From positions 47,271,237 to 47,335,236 of the forward strand of contig NC_016133.3 in the NCBI RefSeq assembly GCF_000005505.3: a stretch of 64,000 nucleotides of DNA, given 5' to 3'. Origin of the DNA: Brachypodium distachyon. Its lineage: Eukaryota; Streptophyta; Magnoliopsida; Poales; Poaceae. Of the stretch, positions 11,451 to 25,258 are shown in pieces; the stretch's first letter is position 1, and every line of letters starts with the position of its first letter. The position numbers and the translations under genes were made by a program. Under the pieces are notes generated by a model. The model made no database searches and had not been told where the DNA came from. It saw only the letters and a list, made by a program, of their open reading frames with translations.

Positions 11451-13189
11451 CCCAATACATCTGCCTCTTATTTGTATATCACTGGTAACTGCCTAACTGG
11501 GTTGAAACTGGTTGTGGTAATAATAAGGACCAGGATGCCAAACCGTTCTGCAATGTTCCAGATAATGGTAGTTAATAAAGGGTAACCCTGCCTTGTGGCG
11601 ATTATGTGGTAAATGTTCTTGCATACAATTTACTTATTTAAAATACATCGAAATATAGACGCATTTATACAGTAAGTACACAAACATTTAATACATCTTC
11701 CCTATATGGAACTCCCAGGAATTGTTCATGGCAGCAGCTGAAAAATCTGATTAAATTCTTGTTAAAGGCTCCATACTAGGTGGCCCTGTGCTATAATTTC
11801 TCATGAGATACAGAGATTCTACTATAAAATGGGCTAGTAAACATTTAGTGTGTGTTAAATCATAATATAAAGGACCCTATATATCATTCTCTATTTAGAA
11901 TAGTGGTTGGTAGGGGTGTAGGGCTGTGTAAATGGGAATTTTGTAGCCAATAGACATAACTGTCATGTGGGGCATCTCGTATGGGCGCAGTAGGCCCGCA
12001 CAAAGGCAGCAACGCCAGCAGATGCATACAGTATTTGGCTAAAGGAAAGGATCAGCTGTATCCTTTCAGTTTGGCATAATTTTACCCCTATTTTTTCCCT
12101 GTTTAGTTAGTTTCCTTCCAAGTTTGTTTGGATTTCCCCTTAGGCCTCAAGTCTTGTAACATGAGCTATATAATGCCTACCTCTAGTCTTTATCAAGCAG
12201 GCATTGAACGAATCTATTATCTCCCCTTGTTATTTCTTCCCCCTGCTTTTGCTGTGCTACAGCTCCTTTCCGGGCCTTCTGGCTGGCATCGCACCGCAAA
12301 TGTCCAGGGGTTTGGCTTCCTACTTCCCAGAGCTATCCACCTGTTCCAATCCTCTCACATCACCCACCATGTGACACAATGATATGTCAAGCACGAAGTG
12401 CAATTCACTGCCGCAATCCATGACCACTAGAAAGAACCTTGCTGTGTCACATTCTAATACCTCTGCAGCCTAAGAAAATAGAGAAACACAAATTCATTTC
12501 TATTTCTTTATATGGATTTTTTTTATATAAGAGTATAAGGCGCTGCTGCACTTCGTTGTCATTTTGTAAGAACACGGTGTAATTGTGTCATTTGCCCAAA
12601 TTGTCAATGCCCTATAAAGCAGTGACTACAAGGTTCTTTAGAGCATGTACGAGGTGAGCCTGGACCCAAGAGGCGTGACGGCGCCTTAAAAGGTAGCAGC
12701 ACCTCAAGGGCAGGGAGGAGGTATAACTAGATTGATTTACAGAGGGGGGGGGGGGGGCGCTTTTATAAGGAAGACTTGAACTCACATCCAAGAAACTAAT
12801 GTCTACTTTCCTAACAAACCATATCTCTACTTCCCTAACAAACCATATCTTAATATTTCTATCTTACCTCTTGCCTAACTAATTTAGGAGATACTAACGG
12901 GATATCGTCCCTTATTTGGATACCTAGGGCTGTGCCCCTATAGGGATGTACGCCCATGAAATGTTTAGTGTGCTAGACCGCAAAAAGTGCAGACCAGCAA
13001 GTGAAAACAATTTTGATATGTTTTTTGGGCAAATGAGATGATTGCAGTATGTTTGGTCAAACCAACAAAGTATTGCCAATTTATATGAATGTCTGATATG
13101 TGTGGACAATTGAGTTTCTGACATGTATCTTTCGATTGTGCGTTATGATTGTTAGATATCTTTCTCTAGCTTGTACCATATGTTGACTA
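11451..13189. other. Intergenic DNA, no gene seen; possible LTR remnant
   Basis: No reading frame here resembles a protein family. The part around 12110-12240 (transcript-end-like sequence followed by a pyrimidine-rich stretch) resembles a retrotransposon LTR, but I cannot find its ends. A run of 14 G lies at 12744-12757. Confidence 0.35.
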
Positions 13190-13261
13190 CTCCCTCCGAT
13201 CCATAATAAGTGTCTTGGATTTTGTACAAAGTTAGAGACACTTATTATGGATCAAAGGGAG
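13190..13261. mobile_element. Short Stowaway MITE
   Basis: 72-bp near-palindrome with termini TCCCTCCGATCCATAATAAG and CTTATTATGGATCAAAGGGA, flanked by TA at 13188-13189 and 13262-13263. It lies about 220 bp past the 3' end of the ammonium transporter coding region. Confidence 0.85.
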
Positions 13262-13482
13262 TACAAGATTTCACTTGCTTACAAAAAATTCTTGGTGAAA
13301 ACCCATGAGAAATTAAAGTCTTCTGTACATGAATAGGTCACTGCATAGGGGCCATGGGCAACCACAATAAACTTGTTTGTTCATTTTTCTTGCCGATAAA
13401 CTTTTGTTTGTTTGTTGGTGTTTCTGCTCCATCAACTGATACTATACAAATGCACTTCAGTTTTTTTCCTCCTGAATACTGT

Positions 13483-15903
13483 TCAGATATTCTGTGTCAC
13501 TCCTACAGCAACGCCATTATGTGTGCTCTCATCATAGTGGGTTATGTCACTGAGCTCTCCGTCCGCCCAGATAGCATATGCCTCCTCACCATGTACAGCA
13601 TCATCCCCAATAAGCAGTTGTTCATCAGCCATCCGGAGGGGCAGGACTATGCTGATGAGGATACAGATGATGGAAGTGATAACAACGTTCCAGGCAATGA
13701 CAAAGACTGCACCAGCAATCTGCTTCCCAAACTGTGATCCACCGTCACCACCATAAACAGCTCCTCCGGAGTCTGGAATGGAGAGGAAGAGGCTGCAAAG
13801 GGTGGGCTCTGCGAAGAGTCCAGTGGTAGCACCACCAAGGAACCCAGCCACGGCGTGGGTGTGGAAGACGCCAAGCGTGTCATCAATCCTCTGCATGAAA
13901 GACCACTTCTTGTGCAACACCATCATTGTGTACCAGGGAATGCTACCGGAGAGAATACCCATCACAACAGCTGCCCAACATTGCACCAGGCCTGTTGAAT
14001 GACATATACAATCAATCTTTGTCGAACAATTAAAATGGAGGATATGTGCAGATTGATGCGAAGGTTTGTTGATTACACCTGCTTTGCTGCATTGTTAATT
14101 TATATCATTTGGTGTATGGAATAAAATAGGGGACTTAAATTGTTCACACCGATCAGGAAGATTGCTATCAGTTGAAACTTGAAAGCAGATAAGTAACTTG
14201 GAAGGACAGGCAAAGTCAGCATCATGCTCCAACATATGGGTAATTATCCTTGAGTATTCACTATAAGATAGCTATGTAAATTTTATGAACCAGTGGAGAG
14301 GCAAGGTAAAACTAGTATTTTTTAATCATAGAATAAGTTAGTTTAGATTTTACTAAAAGCAAGATAACATAAGAGCTTCACAAATAGCAGTTAAATGACT
14401 AAATCCCTTTCTGATAGATATGTCAACCAGCAGTGCTAGATGGATAGAATCTTAATGCTTGAAAACAGTGAAGAGCCATTAGTTTTAAACATCGAGGTCA
14501 ACTGATGCCCTGTACTGCTAGCTTAGTACTGCAGCTTACAAATTAGAGACATGCATACCCCTAACTGAACAGTCATGAGTTTACAGACATGGTAGTGCCA
14601 AAGTTATCATAATCCTGCTTTAGTGGGAGACCTACGAAGTGCTAATTTAGCTCAATGATGCTGTAGACCAAAAATAGAACAAAATCCTGTTGTATCTACT
14701 GTGTATAGTACTGTGTGACCAGAATATCGAAGGTATATATACTGAATCTTGGTATTGACTTCGTCACATGCAGACCTATTCAGATGAAGGTAGTATCTAT
14801 GGTAAATAAAGTATTAATGCAAACTGCAATATTCAAAATGGTTAGGTCTTGGTTGATGCAGTCCAGTGATAATGGAGGAAGGGATGGCATCTCACCTGCA
14901 CCAGGTGTGATGCATACAAGGCTGGTGATCATGCCCTGCACTGCACCAATCACTGATGGCTTCCCAAAGAAGAAGACATCGAGGAGCGTCCATATGAGTA
15001 AGCTGGTGGATGCACAGATATGTGTGTTGAGCACTGCCATGGATGAATCAATATTGGCCGAGTACGGGGCCCCGCCATTGAAGCCTGACCATCCAAGCCA
15101 CAGCAGCCCTGCCCCTGCTAGCACCAGGAGTATATTGTTTGGGGGGAACCGCTCCTTGTCTGCTGCTGACCTTGGCCCTACCTGTGTGCTACAAGATGTC
15201 AGAACCATTGATACTGAAATGGAAAGATGAATTTAAACAGAGATCTTTTCTGTACCCAATAGGCCGCAGTAATGCCGGCGATACCAGAAGAGAGGTGGAT
15301 GACATAGCCACCAGAGTAGTCTATGACACCCCACATGAAGAGGAAGCCACCGCCCCAGAGCGAGAAGGCGCAGACTGTGTAGGAGAAGGTAATCCAGAGC
15401 GGCACAAAGGCCATCCAGGCCTTGATGTTCATGCGCCCAAGTAGTGAGCCGGCAAGGATGACGATGGTGATGCTAGCAAACATGCACTGGAAGTACACCA
15501 TAGTGGCAGCTGGATAGAACGGCCTGAGCATGTGCACCTCAAGTGATCCATCATGGTAGTGCACAGAGGCAGTGGCGGGGAGCTCTGACCGCGCCACCAG
15601 GAAGCTTTGCACAAGCGCTGGCCTTGCCTTTCCCCAGAAGGGCAGGAGCCGGTCGCCAAACGACATATTGTATGCCCAGATGACCCAGCATAACCAGACA
15701 GCAGCAAAGGCATACAACGCCATGAAGGCGGAGTTGACCGCCCACTTCTTCTTGACAATGCTGCCGTACAGGATCACCAGCCCTGGCATGCTCTGAAGGC
15801 CGACGAAGGTTGCGGACGTCATCTGCCATGCGTTGTCGCCTTTGTTTAGCCAGTCTGGTGACGTAGATGTGTTCTGGTATGCGATCGATGCTGTTCCGGC
15901 CAT
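13483..15903 (-). CDS. AMT3;3: AMT3-type (AMT2 subfamily) ammonium transporter
   Basis: Integral membrane NH4+/NH3 transporter of the Amt/Mep/Rh family, MEP-like (AMT2/AMT3) branch of plants. Three exons on the minus strand: 15903-15256, 15181-14896 and 13991-13483, giving 480 residues. Junctions restore V217 (GTA at the exon 2 start) and G312 (split codon). Hydrophobic segments fill the protein. The pore twin-histidine motifs are visible: [13 protein letters not shown] (His203) and VFHTHAVAG (His357). The N-terminus [12 protein letters not shown] and the C-tail with [12 protein letters not shown] are typical of this branch. The ATG at 15903 matches the usual family start. The AMT3;3 symbol comes from remembered rice gene order beside SAPK6; AMT3;1 or 3;2 cannot be excluded. 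It is transcribed away from RRP45. Confidence 0.92.
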
Positions 15904-17327
15904 GGCTTGGCTTCCACTGAAAGATCTGCAGGAAGAGAGCAGGACACAGAAGAGGTGACTTCTATTGAACTCACTAGTACAGCTCCACAGTATGACTTAG
16001 AAGAGATGATTTCTTTTGGTCACTGATGCACAGCTCCACGAAGGAGAAACAAAGCAAGATCCCCTGTTAACACTGACGTATTTGTAGCTTGGTGTCTTTG
16101 CTTCGCGCATATTTGTGATCTCAGCACCCGATTTAACCGCGTTTTCTTCTTGCGTATTTTGCAAGTTTAGTCCAAGTTAGTATCAAATATCAGTACTTGG
16201 ACAGTATTTTTCTCACTTATGGAATTATGACAGTACATTGTCAACTAATGGGAGAAAAAAAAGGGTTAAAACTGAGAGATGTATCAGTCTGTGTAATTTT
16301 TTTCCTTGCTTTGCAGAGTCGGACACGCGGAAGGGCGGAACCAGACGAAGCAAGGAGAATAAAACAGCACACGGAAAGGGACTTTGGTTGACTTGCATTT
16401 CCAGTTCAGAACGACTTGGGGAAATGGTGCCACGGAAGAGGAGCAACCAAGTAAATAACCACCAGCACTGACGCGTCTGTTGAACTACTCCGTATTAAAC
16501 TGAATCAGTACCAGCCAGTGCATATAATACATTTGTAACTTTGCAGGTTCCTCCATCCGAGGACGATGGAGATACTTCTGTTGACTGGGTCGAAAGTAGC
16601 TGCTGAAGCAGTTGCTGGGTAATGCATGTTGCTTCCCTCCCATTGGACAATTTCCTTTGACTCTTCTCATTTGATTCTTATGTTCATCCCAAAGGTGGTT
16701 TGTTAACCAAGAGTTTTGTTTTTGAGCGGCGTAGCTACCTCGCTTGTTTTTGACAAGCAGATTTCTTGTTCGGTTCTCATACGACTGTCTATGTAGAGTA
16801 AACTAAAACGAAGATCGGGCAACGTTTTTTTTTTATTCTCGATAAAGATGGTAGTTGTGCCATTTTCGTATGTGTGATCATTTGTACCAGCTCCATGATT
16901 AATCAATAAATCTCTATTTACCCCTAAGAAAACAAATATGTCGAGAGACAGTTTGTGATTACTGGTCATTTTTTTATGAAATACCATAAAAGTTGACGTA
17001 ATTTTTTGAAATAGTCACCCAAAACATTGTGCTATTATTAACTCACGATTTTTCGTTAAATTTAATTTACGCTTTTCTATTTTCAATTTTTCAAAAGCGA
17101 CCGGCAGAAACAGAAGCTTTCCATTCGTTTCTGTCTGAAGGAACCGGCCCAGCCCATCCAAGCGTTGAGCTCAGAAACCCAAATGGCTCGAAACCGGTCG
17201 TGAAAACAGAAAGCCACGTTGCTTTAACGCAAAGCTCTCCCTCAAAAAAACAAAAAAAACCCAAAGCTCTCTCACCTCACCGCGGCTGCGCCTAAAACCC
17301 TAGCTCCCGCCGCCGGCGAGCAAAGAG
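15904..17327. promoter_or_regulatory. Shared divergent promoter region between AMT3 (-) and RRP45 (+)
   Basis: 1.4 kb separates the two divergent start codons and contains no recognisable gene; the short open frames in it have no family resemblance. It must hold both promoters. I could not place a convincing TATA box for either gene. Confidence 0.5.
17294..17303 (+). promoter_or_regulatory. Telo-box in the RRP45 5' leader
   Basis: AAAACCCTAG lies 25 bp upstream of the start codon. The telo-box (AAACCCTA) is a known element of promoters and leaders of plant genes for ribosome biogenesis and RNA metabolism, which fits an exosome subunit. Confidence 0.55.
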
Positions 17328-20300
17328 ATGATGGATCAGAGGTGGCGTCCGACGGTGAACGAGCGGGAGTTCATCGAGCAGGCCCTCCAATCCGACCTCC
17401 GCGTCGATGGCCGCCGCCCCTTCGACTTCCGCAAGCTCAAAATCGTGTTCGGCAGGTACCCTTGGCTCAATCCCCCTCTCCACATTTCTTCGTCTTCCCT
17501 CGCTCACGTTTTGAGCTTCTGCTACTTAGGCGCCGAACTGTTTTGCCTTAGCTTCGATGTTTGGTTCGGCATTTGATGAAGTTGCTGTTTGAATCCGTAG
17601 AGAGGATGGCTCGGCGGAGGTGGAGCTCGGCGAAACGCGTGTGATGGGCTACGTGACTGCCCAGCTGGTCCAGCCGTACAAGGACAGGCCTAGCGAGGGG
17701 ACGCTGGCCATATTCACAGAGTTCTCGCCCATGGCTGATCCTGCCTTCGAGCCAGGGCGACCTGGGGAAGCAGCGATTGAGCTGGGCCGTGTCATTGACC
17801 GTGGCCTAAGGTCCCCTAATTGTTGTTTGGTATTTCTAGAGTTGTAAGTACGGAGTATTGAGTTTAATGAGGATTTTTCGTGTTTCTCAGGGAGAGCCGA
17901 GCTGTGGATATGGAGTCCCTGTGTGTTGTTGCGGGAAAGCATGTCTGGTCGTTGCGTGTGGACCTTCACATTTTGGACAATGGGGGGTATGAGTTGTATA
18001 TTTCATAATGATGTAATTAATGAGTGAATGCTTCTGTTTGGAGTGCTAATAATGCCAAATTGCCATGATTTTTATCCCTCAGGAATCTTATTGATGCAGC
18101 TAACATTGCTGCATTGGCAGCTTTGTCAACATTCCGGAGGCCTGAATGCACTGTTGGTGGGGAAGATGGTCAGCAAGTTACAGTACATGACCCTGAGGTA
18201 GGCATGCAAGGTGTTATACCATACATCATCTTGCTTATCCATTCTCGAAGTTTGAGCTCACCAACAAAGCACCGCATTCTCCAGTGTAACAAGAAGTAGC
18301 AATTTTATAGTATGGCTTATGGAGTGTCCAGTGCTATGTAATCACAAACATAACCCTTTGTTAAATGTAACGTGCTGGTCCTGTTGTTAACACTGCTATC
18401 TGAATGGTCTTATGTGTTATCTTCAATCTATATTACAGGTTAGGGATCCACTCCCACTAACAATTCATCATCTCCCCATAGCCGTAACCTTTGCATATTT
18501 TGGTGACGGTAATATCATGGTATGTTCTAATATTTCTAAAGCTGGTAGGGCCTGTTCTAGAAGCCATCATGTTGCTGTTGTCATTCTACATTCTTTGTTT
18601 AAATTAATGTCTGTAGGTTATCGATCCAACATACAAAGAAGAAGCTGTTATGGGAGGAAGGATGACAGCTACAATTAACTCGAATGGTGATGTATGTTCC
18701 ATTCAGAAAGCTGGTGGAGAGGGTGTCATGTCAAGTGTTATCATGCAGTGTTTAAGGATTGCTTCAGTTAAAGCTGCTGATATAACAAGCAAAATAAAGA
18801 GCAAGGTGAGTTAGTAGCATCACTCTTGTGGAATTACAATTAATATGGATGTAATGCTATGAAATCTGAAAGAAACTATAGCAGGTTAGTTGGTGGGTGG
18901 GTGGGTACCTCTCCGGTTCGTGAATCTGGATGCGTTTCATGAATGAATTAAACAGCCAAGCAGCAAGCCACCCACAAGATTCCATATACATAAGTTCCCT
19001 GTGTAACATAAAGGAAACAAAAATAAGGACAATAGCAATTTGATATTGAGCTGGTTGGTGCAAATGGGATCCCACATATATCCTGCTTCTAGGCCAAATT
19101 TCAAATCTCCAATTGAAATTTTGAGCAAAAGAATTAAACTAGCAAGTCAATTAAGTGGGACAAGCGGGATCCTGCTTTCATCCCATTGCTGCCACGATGC
19201 ATGCGGTCATACCATTGCTGCCATGGGGACCTGGTCACCGCACCAATCTGCTATCAAATTTGTCCCTGTTTTGGTCTCTTGGGTTCGCCTCCATGTAGCA
19301 AATCAGACCCCAGATTGTAGTCACCCGAATCGAAATTGAAATTGATCCTTGATCTGGATTTATCAGGGTTCGACTGCTGTATGAGCGAACCCGGTAGTTA
19401 CGAACTTATAAAACTTTCTTACCGTCCTTATATTTCAATGATTGGTTATGCCAGTCATGCTAAGCATCAACCTTATTTTCTTAATCTTTGTTCAGGTTGA
19501 AGACTACACCACTACGAAGGCATTGCAGAAAGTAAAGCGTACTCCAGCCTTAGTGCCTAAAAAAGTTCATGTCCCTGATGTAGCTATGAAGGAGAGCACT
19601 GGTGCTTTGGAAAACCAAGCCTCAAAGACATCCAATGATGTTCAGCAGATAAGCAAAGGTGATGACGATCAACAAAATATGAAAAGGAATTTGCCCTTGA
19701 CTGGGGATCGAACTGTTAAACACAAACAAACATCCACATGCATTGGTGGCCCATCAAATTGGTAGTTACTGGTGTGCTGTACTCGTTCTCTAAATCCTAC
19801 TCCCTCCGATCCTAAATTCTTGTCGTTGTTTTAGTTCAAATTTGTACTAAAACAACGACAACAATTTAGGATCGGAGGGACTAGCATTTATTAGTTACAT
19901 GATATAAGTTTTGCCAACTACCTTATTTTTGCAATGTAGGGATCCATACTCCAAAGGAGTTTCATTAAGCTCCCTCAGAATCTCTCAATTGCCTGGTACC
20001 ATGAATTATGTTTGCCTGTTATAATTATTCCTTTGTATTTGCATGGACATATGAGTGCTTACTAACTACAGTGGAATTTCCCAAACATCTAATTTTCCTA
20101 GTTTGGGATCATGCTTTAGTTGGCAATCCCCTTCCTTACTAGCCATGAAATATGATTAATGAAAGTTCTCAAAGACATAGTGTTCCTTATTTCCTAACAT
20201 ACTTTAGCTGTGTGAGCCAATATTCAGGTTTCTCTATGACTCTGATGCTCTGTGAGCCAAGAATTATCTATCTATATATATAATCATTAGCATTCTATGA

Positions 20301-21127
20301 TTCTTTTCAAATTTTGATATTTATAACTCTGCCTCCTACTTGTCGGCCAATATCCTTCTGGCTGGGTCTTTTGTTGAACATGCATGTTGCTGAGAAAATG
20401 TTCCAAACCAGGGATGTTACATTGTTTTATTCGGATAACAGATTTTTTTTTTAGTCAAACAATCAGCAGAGCTATTAACAGCCTGTTTCGAAGCGAGGTA
20501 TTTCTCGGTAAAGTTTGATATTTAGTTCATAGTTTGATTTAAATACCCAAACTTTACCAGCAAACCTCTTAGGCCTTGTTTGGTGGTAGTGTATTTTTTA
20601 GCCACTATTGTTTGAGTATTTGAGGGGTTTGGGTGTTCACCCTAAACTCTCAAAAACCCAAAACACTAGTGTTTTTTAGTATGAGAAGTGTTTTAATTTG
20701 GTACAAAATGGAGTGTTTGGTGGGGGAAAACCAGGTATAATCCCCTCTAACCCTTCCTACCAAACAACCATTTGGGGTTTCTAGTGTTTTTCATTTTGGA
20801 GTGGATAATACCCTAGAAAACAAAAACTCTAGTACCAAACAAGGCCTAGGTATTCATTGTGTTATAAGAAAACTTTTGTTCACCCATCCTTCTGATTTCT
20901 GGAAATTTTCCATGTAATATGCAGATCCACCAGCCACAGTGAAGGACAACAAGCAAGAGGATGTCGAACTAATGTTAACTGAATCTAATCCGGAGGTGAA
21001 AAGCACATCAAATTCTGGAGCCGCTGGAGAGACAGATGAGGCCCAGGAGAGCAGAACGCCCAAGAGTTTAAAAGATGCTGTCAAACCGAAACATAAAAGA
21101 AAGAAGAAACAACATGGCAAGAGTTAG
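17328..21127 (+). CDS. RRP45: Exosome core subunit RRP45 (EXOSC9-like, RNase PH fold)
   Basis: Subunit of the six-membered RNase PH-like ring of the RNA exosome, which processes and degrades RNA in nucleus and cytoplasm; Arabidopsis RRP45B is CER7. Nine exons: 17328-17455, 17601-17810, 17891-17986, 18083-18197, 18439-18519, 18617-18805, 19496-19761, 19940-19995 and 20925-21127; the sum is 1344 nt or 447 residues. The N-terminal half carries the RNase PH fold: NEREFIEQAL, DLRVDGRRPFDFR, VMGYVTAQLVQPYKDRPSEG, and the second RNase PH region LPLTIHHLPIAVTFAYF with VIDPTYKEEAVMGGRMT. The C-terminal third is low-complexity and charged, ending in a lysine-rich stretch (KHKRKKKQHGKS) that could be a nuclear signal. 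Two ATGs are adjacent (17328 and 17331); the first is taken. Introns 7 and 8 hold MITEs. Confidence 0.93.
19800..19881. mobile_element. Stowaway MITE in RRP45 intron 7
   Basis: 82-bp hairpin-like element with termini TCCCTCCGATCCTAAATT and AATTTAGGATCGGAGGGA, and TA at 19798-19799 and 19882-19883. It occupies nearly half of the 178-bp intron and leaves both splice sites intact. Confidence 0.87.
20572..20846. mobile_element. Harbinger/hAT-like MITE in RRP45 intron 8
   Basis: 275-bp element with terminal inverted repeats GGCCTTGTTTGGTGGTAG and CTAGTACCAAACAAGGCC. The interior also folds back loosely (for example ACACTAGTGTTTT). The flanks read TTA on the left and TAG on the right, so the superfamily is uncertain. 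It lies deep inside the 929-bp intron. Confidence 0.72.
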
Positions 21128-22534
21128 ACTAACTCCAGCTTAGCGTCAAAATAGCATGATGACTGTAGAAACAGCTGATAACTTTTTTGTTCTGTTTGAT
21201 GATGCACATGCAGTGTGTCAGTTTGAGACACTTCTCTGACGTTTGAAGTTTTGCCCCAACGAGCAATATTGCTCTCTTTTATTCAGTCATGACTATTCTA
21301 TAATCTATAATTATGGATGTGCTTTGGGGTTTTGTTTGGATTATGTCATGTGTACTAGTACTTGGCATATTTTGTACAAGCTGAAGAACATTATTCTTGA
21401 AATGGAATCTGCTACTAGTAAAAAACAATGTTAATTACTGTCGCTCTTTTCCTGGTCTAATAGACATGACTTCTGTGTTGTGTTTACGTGCAACCCTGAG
21501 CCGCAGGAAAATCTCACTTGAACTTTGACAACCGAGACCGCTTAGTGCAACACGCCCAGCAAAGAATCAAAAATTTAATCTTCTCGGCCAAAACCAAGAG
21601 AGGAGCTCCAATTCAAAACATGGATGGATGATTTGAGAGCGTACAATCCGAAGAAGACGACGACCCAGTTTGTACACAAAGAGGTAAGCCACCGGAGTGT
21701 GTTGGTTCAGAGTTCATACCCAGCAGTACTTCCGCTAGAACCTGCTTGCTGAGCTAGCACGATCTGCCTCGTCTCAAATCTCCGCTGCTGGCCGCTGCTA
21801 TTAGCCAAAGCTGCGATTAGCGAAAGCAGAGCACGTACGTAAGCACGAAGAAAGCCGGTCGACTGATTAAGTACTTGCTCCGATTCGTGAAAAGTGTTGT
21901 CTATTTTGTATTAAATTAATGCAAATTTTGTAAGTAGGGGACACTTTTTATGAATTGTAGGGAGCAGCCAGCTAGAGCCTCGGTCACAAGAAAACGTTTT
22001 GGAGAGCTACAGCCCCTATCGAGCTTGTCTTGATCTTTTCTTTATTTTCTGGGTGAATCTTACAGGGTACGGTACACACGTTTTATGCATGGCCAGACAC
22101 AAACTGAGCTCGACTAACCAAGTTGACTCAGATTAGGTAGCATCGACAGCGATGAGGTAGTTAGATGGCACGATTCACTTGTCAGAACAGAAAGGATTCA
22201 GGTTAAAAGCTTAAATGTGGTCATTAGCGGCAAAACTTTTGCTAATGGGGTTAAAAAACGGAAATCCCTCTAAATAGGATCAAATCTGTCAAAAAACTGA
22301 AACTTAGGGATCAAAAATGAAATTCACTCTTTATTTTTCCATGGGTTCATGCACATGTAAGCAACTTTATACCAAAAGTCTGCATATATACATCGACAAC
22401 GTGTACGCCGGCATAACCAAATGTATAAATAGTTTGGCGTGCAATGCAAATAAAAGTAGTTGGCGGCCATCATAAATTCAGAAATGTGGAAGCACGTAGC
22501 ATGTTGGAATCGGCATATCGATCTGCTAGCTGCT
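21128..22534. other. RRP45 3' UTR and spacer; degenerate MITE-like hairpin at about 21872-21963
   Basis: The first 300 bp look like a 3' UTR. Near 21872-21963, CTCCGATTCGTGAAAAGTG and its rough complement CACTTTTTATGAATTGTAGGGAG face each other, resembling a decayed Stowaway element. Nothing else is recognised. The histone H3 remnant that follows is on the other strand. Confidence 0.45.
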
Positions 22535-23143
<609 letters not shown>

Positions 23144-23245
23144 CTGTGGTCAAGTCATCATGAAATCAAATCAATGGAATCAATATTATTGGTAAATTAG
23201 CAAATTAAGATATGATTCGTAATGACAAACTATATGCATACATAG

Positions 23246-24065
23246 TGTTGTTGTTCTAGAAAACAACAGGAGTACGGGATGCCAATGCTCGATGGCACAA
23301 ATGCGAGAATAGTATGTAGGGGGTGTACGTCGGCCTTATAGCGAAGGTCGCCGTACATTTGGACAAGTTGACACGTCGATATTTTTGAATAGGTTCAGTC
23401 GACCCTGCGGGCACGACTTAGTCCTATGTTAGGAGAGGCTTCGAGGGGCTCGTTAGCCGGGTGTTTGGGCCGAACTCGTCTTCCCAAATCACCTATGGCG
23501 AGAGATCTCTAGGGGCCGCCTCGGATTTGGGCCGAACTTGTCTCCCCAAGTATCGAGGTTGGGATACCCTCAAGACTCTAACCCCATCCCTCTACTTCGA
23601 GTCGAGGTCGTACTAGACAACCCGGAACCTCGAAACTAGACTTTCTAAGTCGCGTCCCCGAGGTCGAGTCGAGACTAAGTTCAACCCAAGCACTCGAGAG
23701 CGGGCTCCTTAGGTTGCTCTAGCCCTCCCCCCTTTGATCTTATTCCAATGGAGAGTGTATCATACATGCCCCCCATGGGGGGGTATTTATAGCTTAGGGG
23801 TCCATGACAAAAGATCATGGCTACCTTTGAGGTAGAGAGAAAGTGAGGGTAAAGTGGAAATTCACCCCTAGAGTTTTCTTGGCCCCTACTCTAACTCCTT
23901 TGACCATGGTATGGGAGGCTTGACCCTTTGACTCCTTTGACCGGCGCTTAGTTGGCATGGCTATGCCTTGTTGGCGATTTAACCGGTCTTTGGGATTTAT
24001 TGACTTGGTTGTCGCCACGTAGGATTACGGCCCGGCCCATGTAAGGAATTTATTATATTACAACA
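23246..24065 (-). repeat. 3' LTR of the Tat element
   Basis: 820 bp. On the minus strand it starts TGTTGTAATATAATAAATTC and ends CTAGAACAACAACA (TG...CA). A minus-strand TATA box (TATAAATA) lies at plus 23784-23791. The adjoining plus bases GTAGCCCCCTTG (minus CAAGGGGGCTAC) form a polypurine-like tract at about 24066-24077. Confidence 0.9.
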
Positions 24066-25250
24066 GTAGCCCCCTTGAGCCGGAGGCATTGGTAATGCCT
24101 TCGGGTCAACTTCAACGTTGATGACGTGCCGAGATTCTTCTTCCGACACTTTGGAGTGTAGCTATCCTTGGGGCGAGCCACCGGCTAGGTAGGTTTTATG
24201 AGGAAACCGGGCCTAGGTGGGCTGCCTTGTGAGATGCTCGTAGTTTCGGGAGTGACCTTCGAGACGTTGCATTGGGGGAGCCACCGGCCAGGTAATCTTC
24301 CTCGAGGAGGAAGAGAGACCTAGGTGGGCTTATAAAATTTGTGGCTTTGTGAGTCTTGGCGCATCCCAAGGGCCCCTGGGGATATTTCCTGCGGAAAATG
24401 AGGGCCTTAGAATCTTCGGTGCGGAGAACCACCGGCTAGGTTAGTTTCTCGATGAGAAACCAAGCCCAGTTGGGTTCCTTCGCGAGGTTTCGTCGGTCGT
24501 GGGGCCTATTTCTGAAGAAATAGACACTTACGAGGTCTCCCTTGCGAGAAATCATGGCCACAAAGGTCTTTCTTGCAAAATTTCGAGGTCGGGGGACTCC
24601 TTTTGCAAGATAATGAAGCAGCAAGGGTGTACTTGTGAATTTCGGATTTTCCGAGGGTCCCTGCACGAATTTTCGAGCCGCTAGGGGCAGTTTGTGATTT
24701 TCCGCATCTTGGGGGGTGTTCCTGGAAGGAAACCCTCACTCTGGGCTGCCCATCGCGCCTGGGGGCGTTCCGGGGCCGTGCTTGGCCTCTTGGGCCTCCC
24801 GGGCGTGCCGGCTACGCTCGACCAGGACTGGGAGGCTTCTCTTTTTTTTTATGCTCGTTATTGGGCCGAGGCCCACTTCGTCCCCCGGCCTACATACCTG
24901 TTCGCAGGGCTAAGTGGTTAGATCGGACGGGCGGGATCGCTCCCATACCCTAGATCCGACGGCTGTTGGGCATCGTCTTTCTTGGTACGGGCGAGAAAGG
25001 AGGTCGTCCTCCTTTCCTCTTTCGTCGAGGGGCACCGCTGCCAGGTGATGACGCCGGCGACCACGGGGCTCGGCCAGGACGGTGTGGGCTGGCCTGCGGC
25101 GAGCCAACAATCCTCTTTTTCCCTCCTTTTTCGCTTTTCCTCCCCTGCTCTGCACCCTTTGTCCCTTGGTCGGGCTTGACCCTTGTCCTCTTGTTGTGAC
25201 CAAGCCGACCGGCGACATGCTGGGTCCGGACGTCGAGGGGGCTTCTTGGC

Positions 25251-25258
25251 CTATAAAA
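25251..25258 (+). promoter_or_regulatory. TATA box for the antisense accessory gene
   Basis: CTATAAAA lies on the plus strand, about 300 bp upstream of a consensus splice donor (GAG/GTGAGT at 25551-25552) and 1.1 kb upstream of the first ATG. The intron implied runs 25552-26346. This is an inference from signal order only. Confidence 0.5.
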
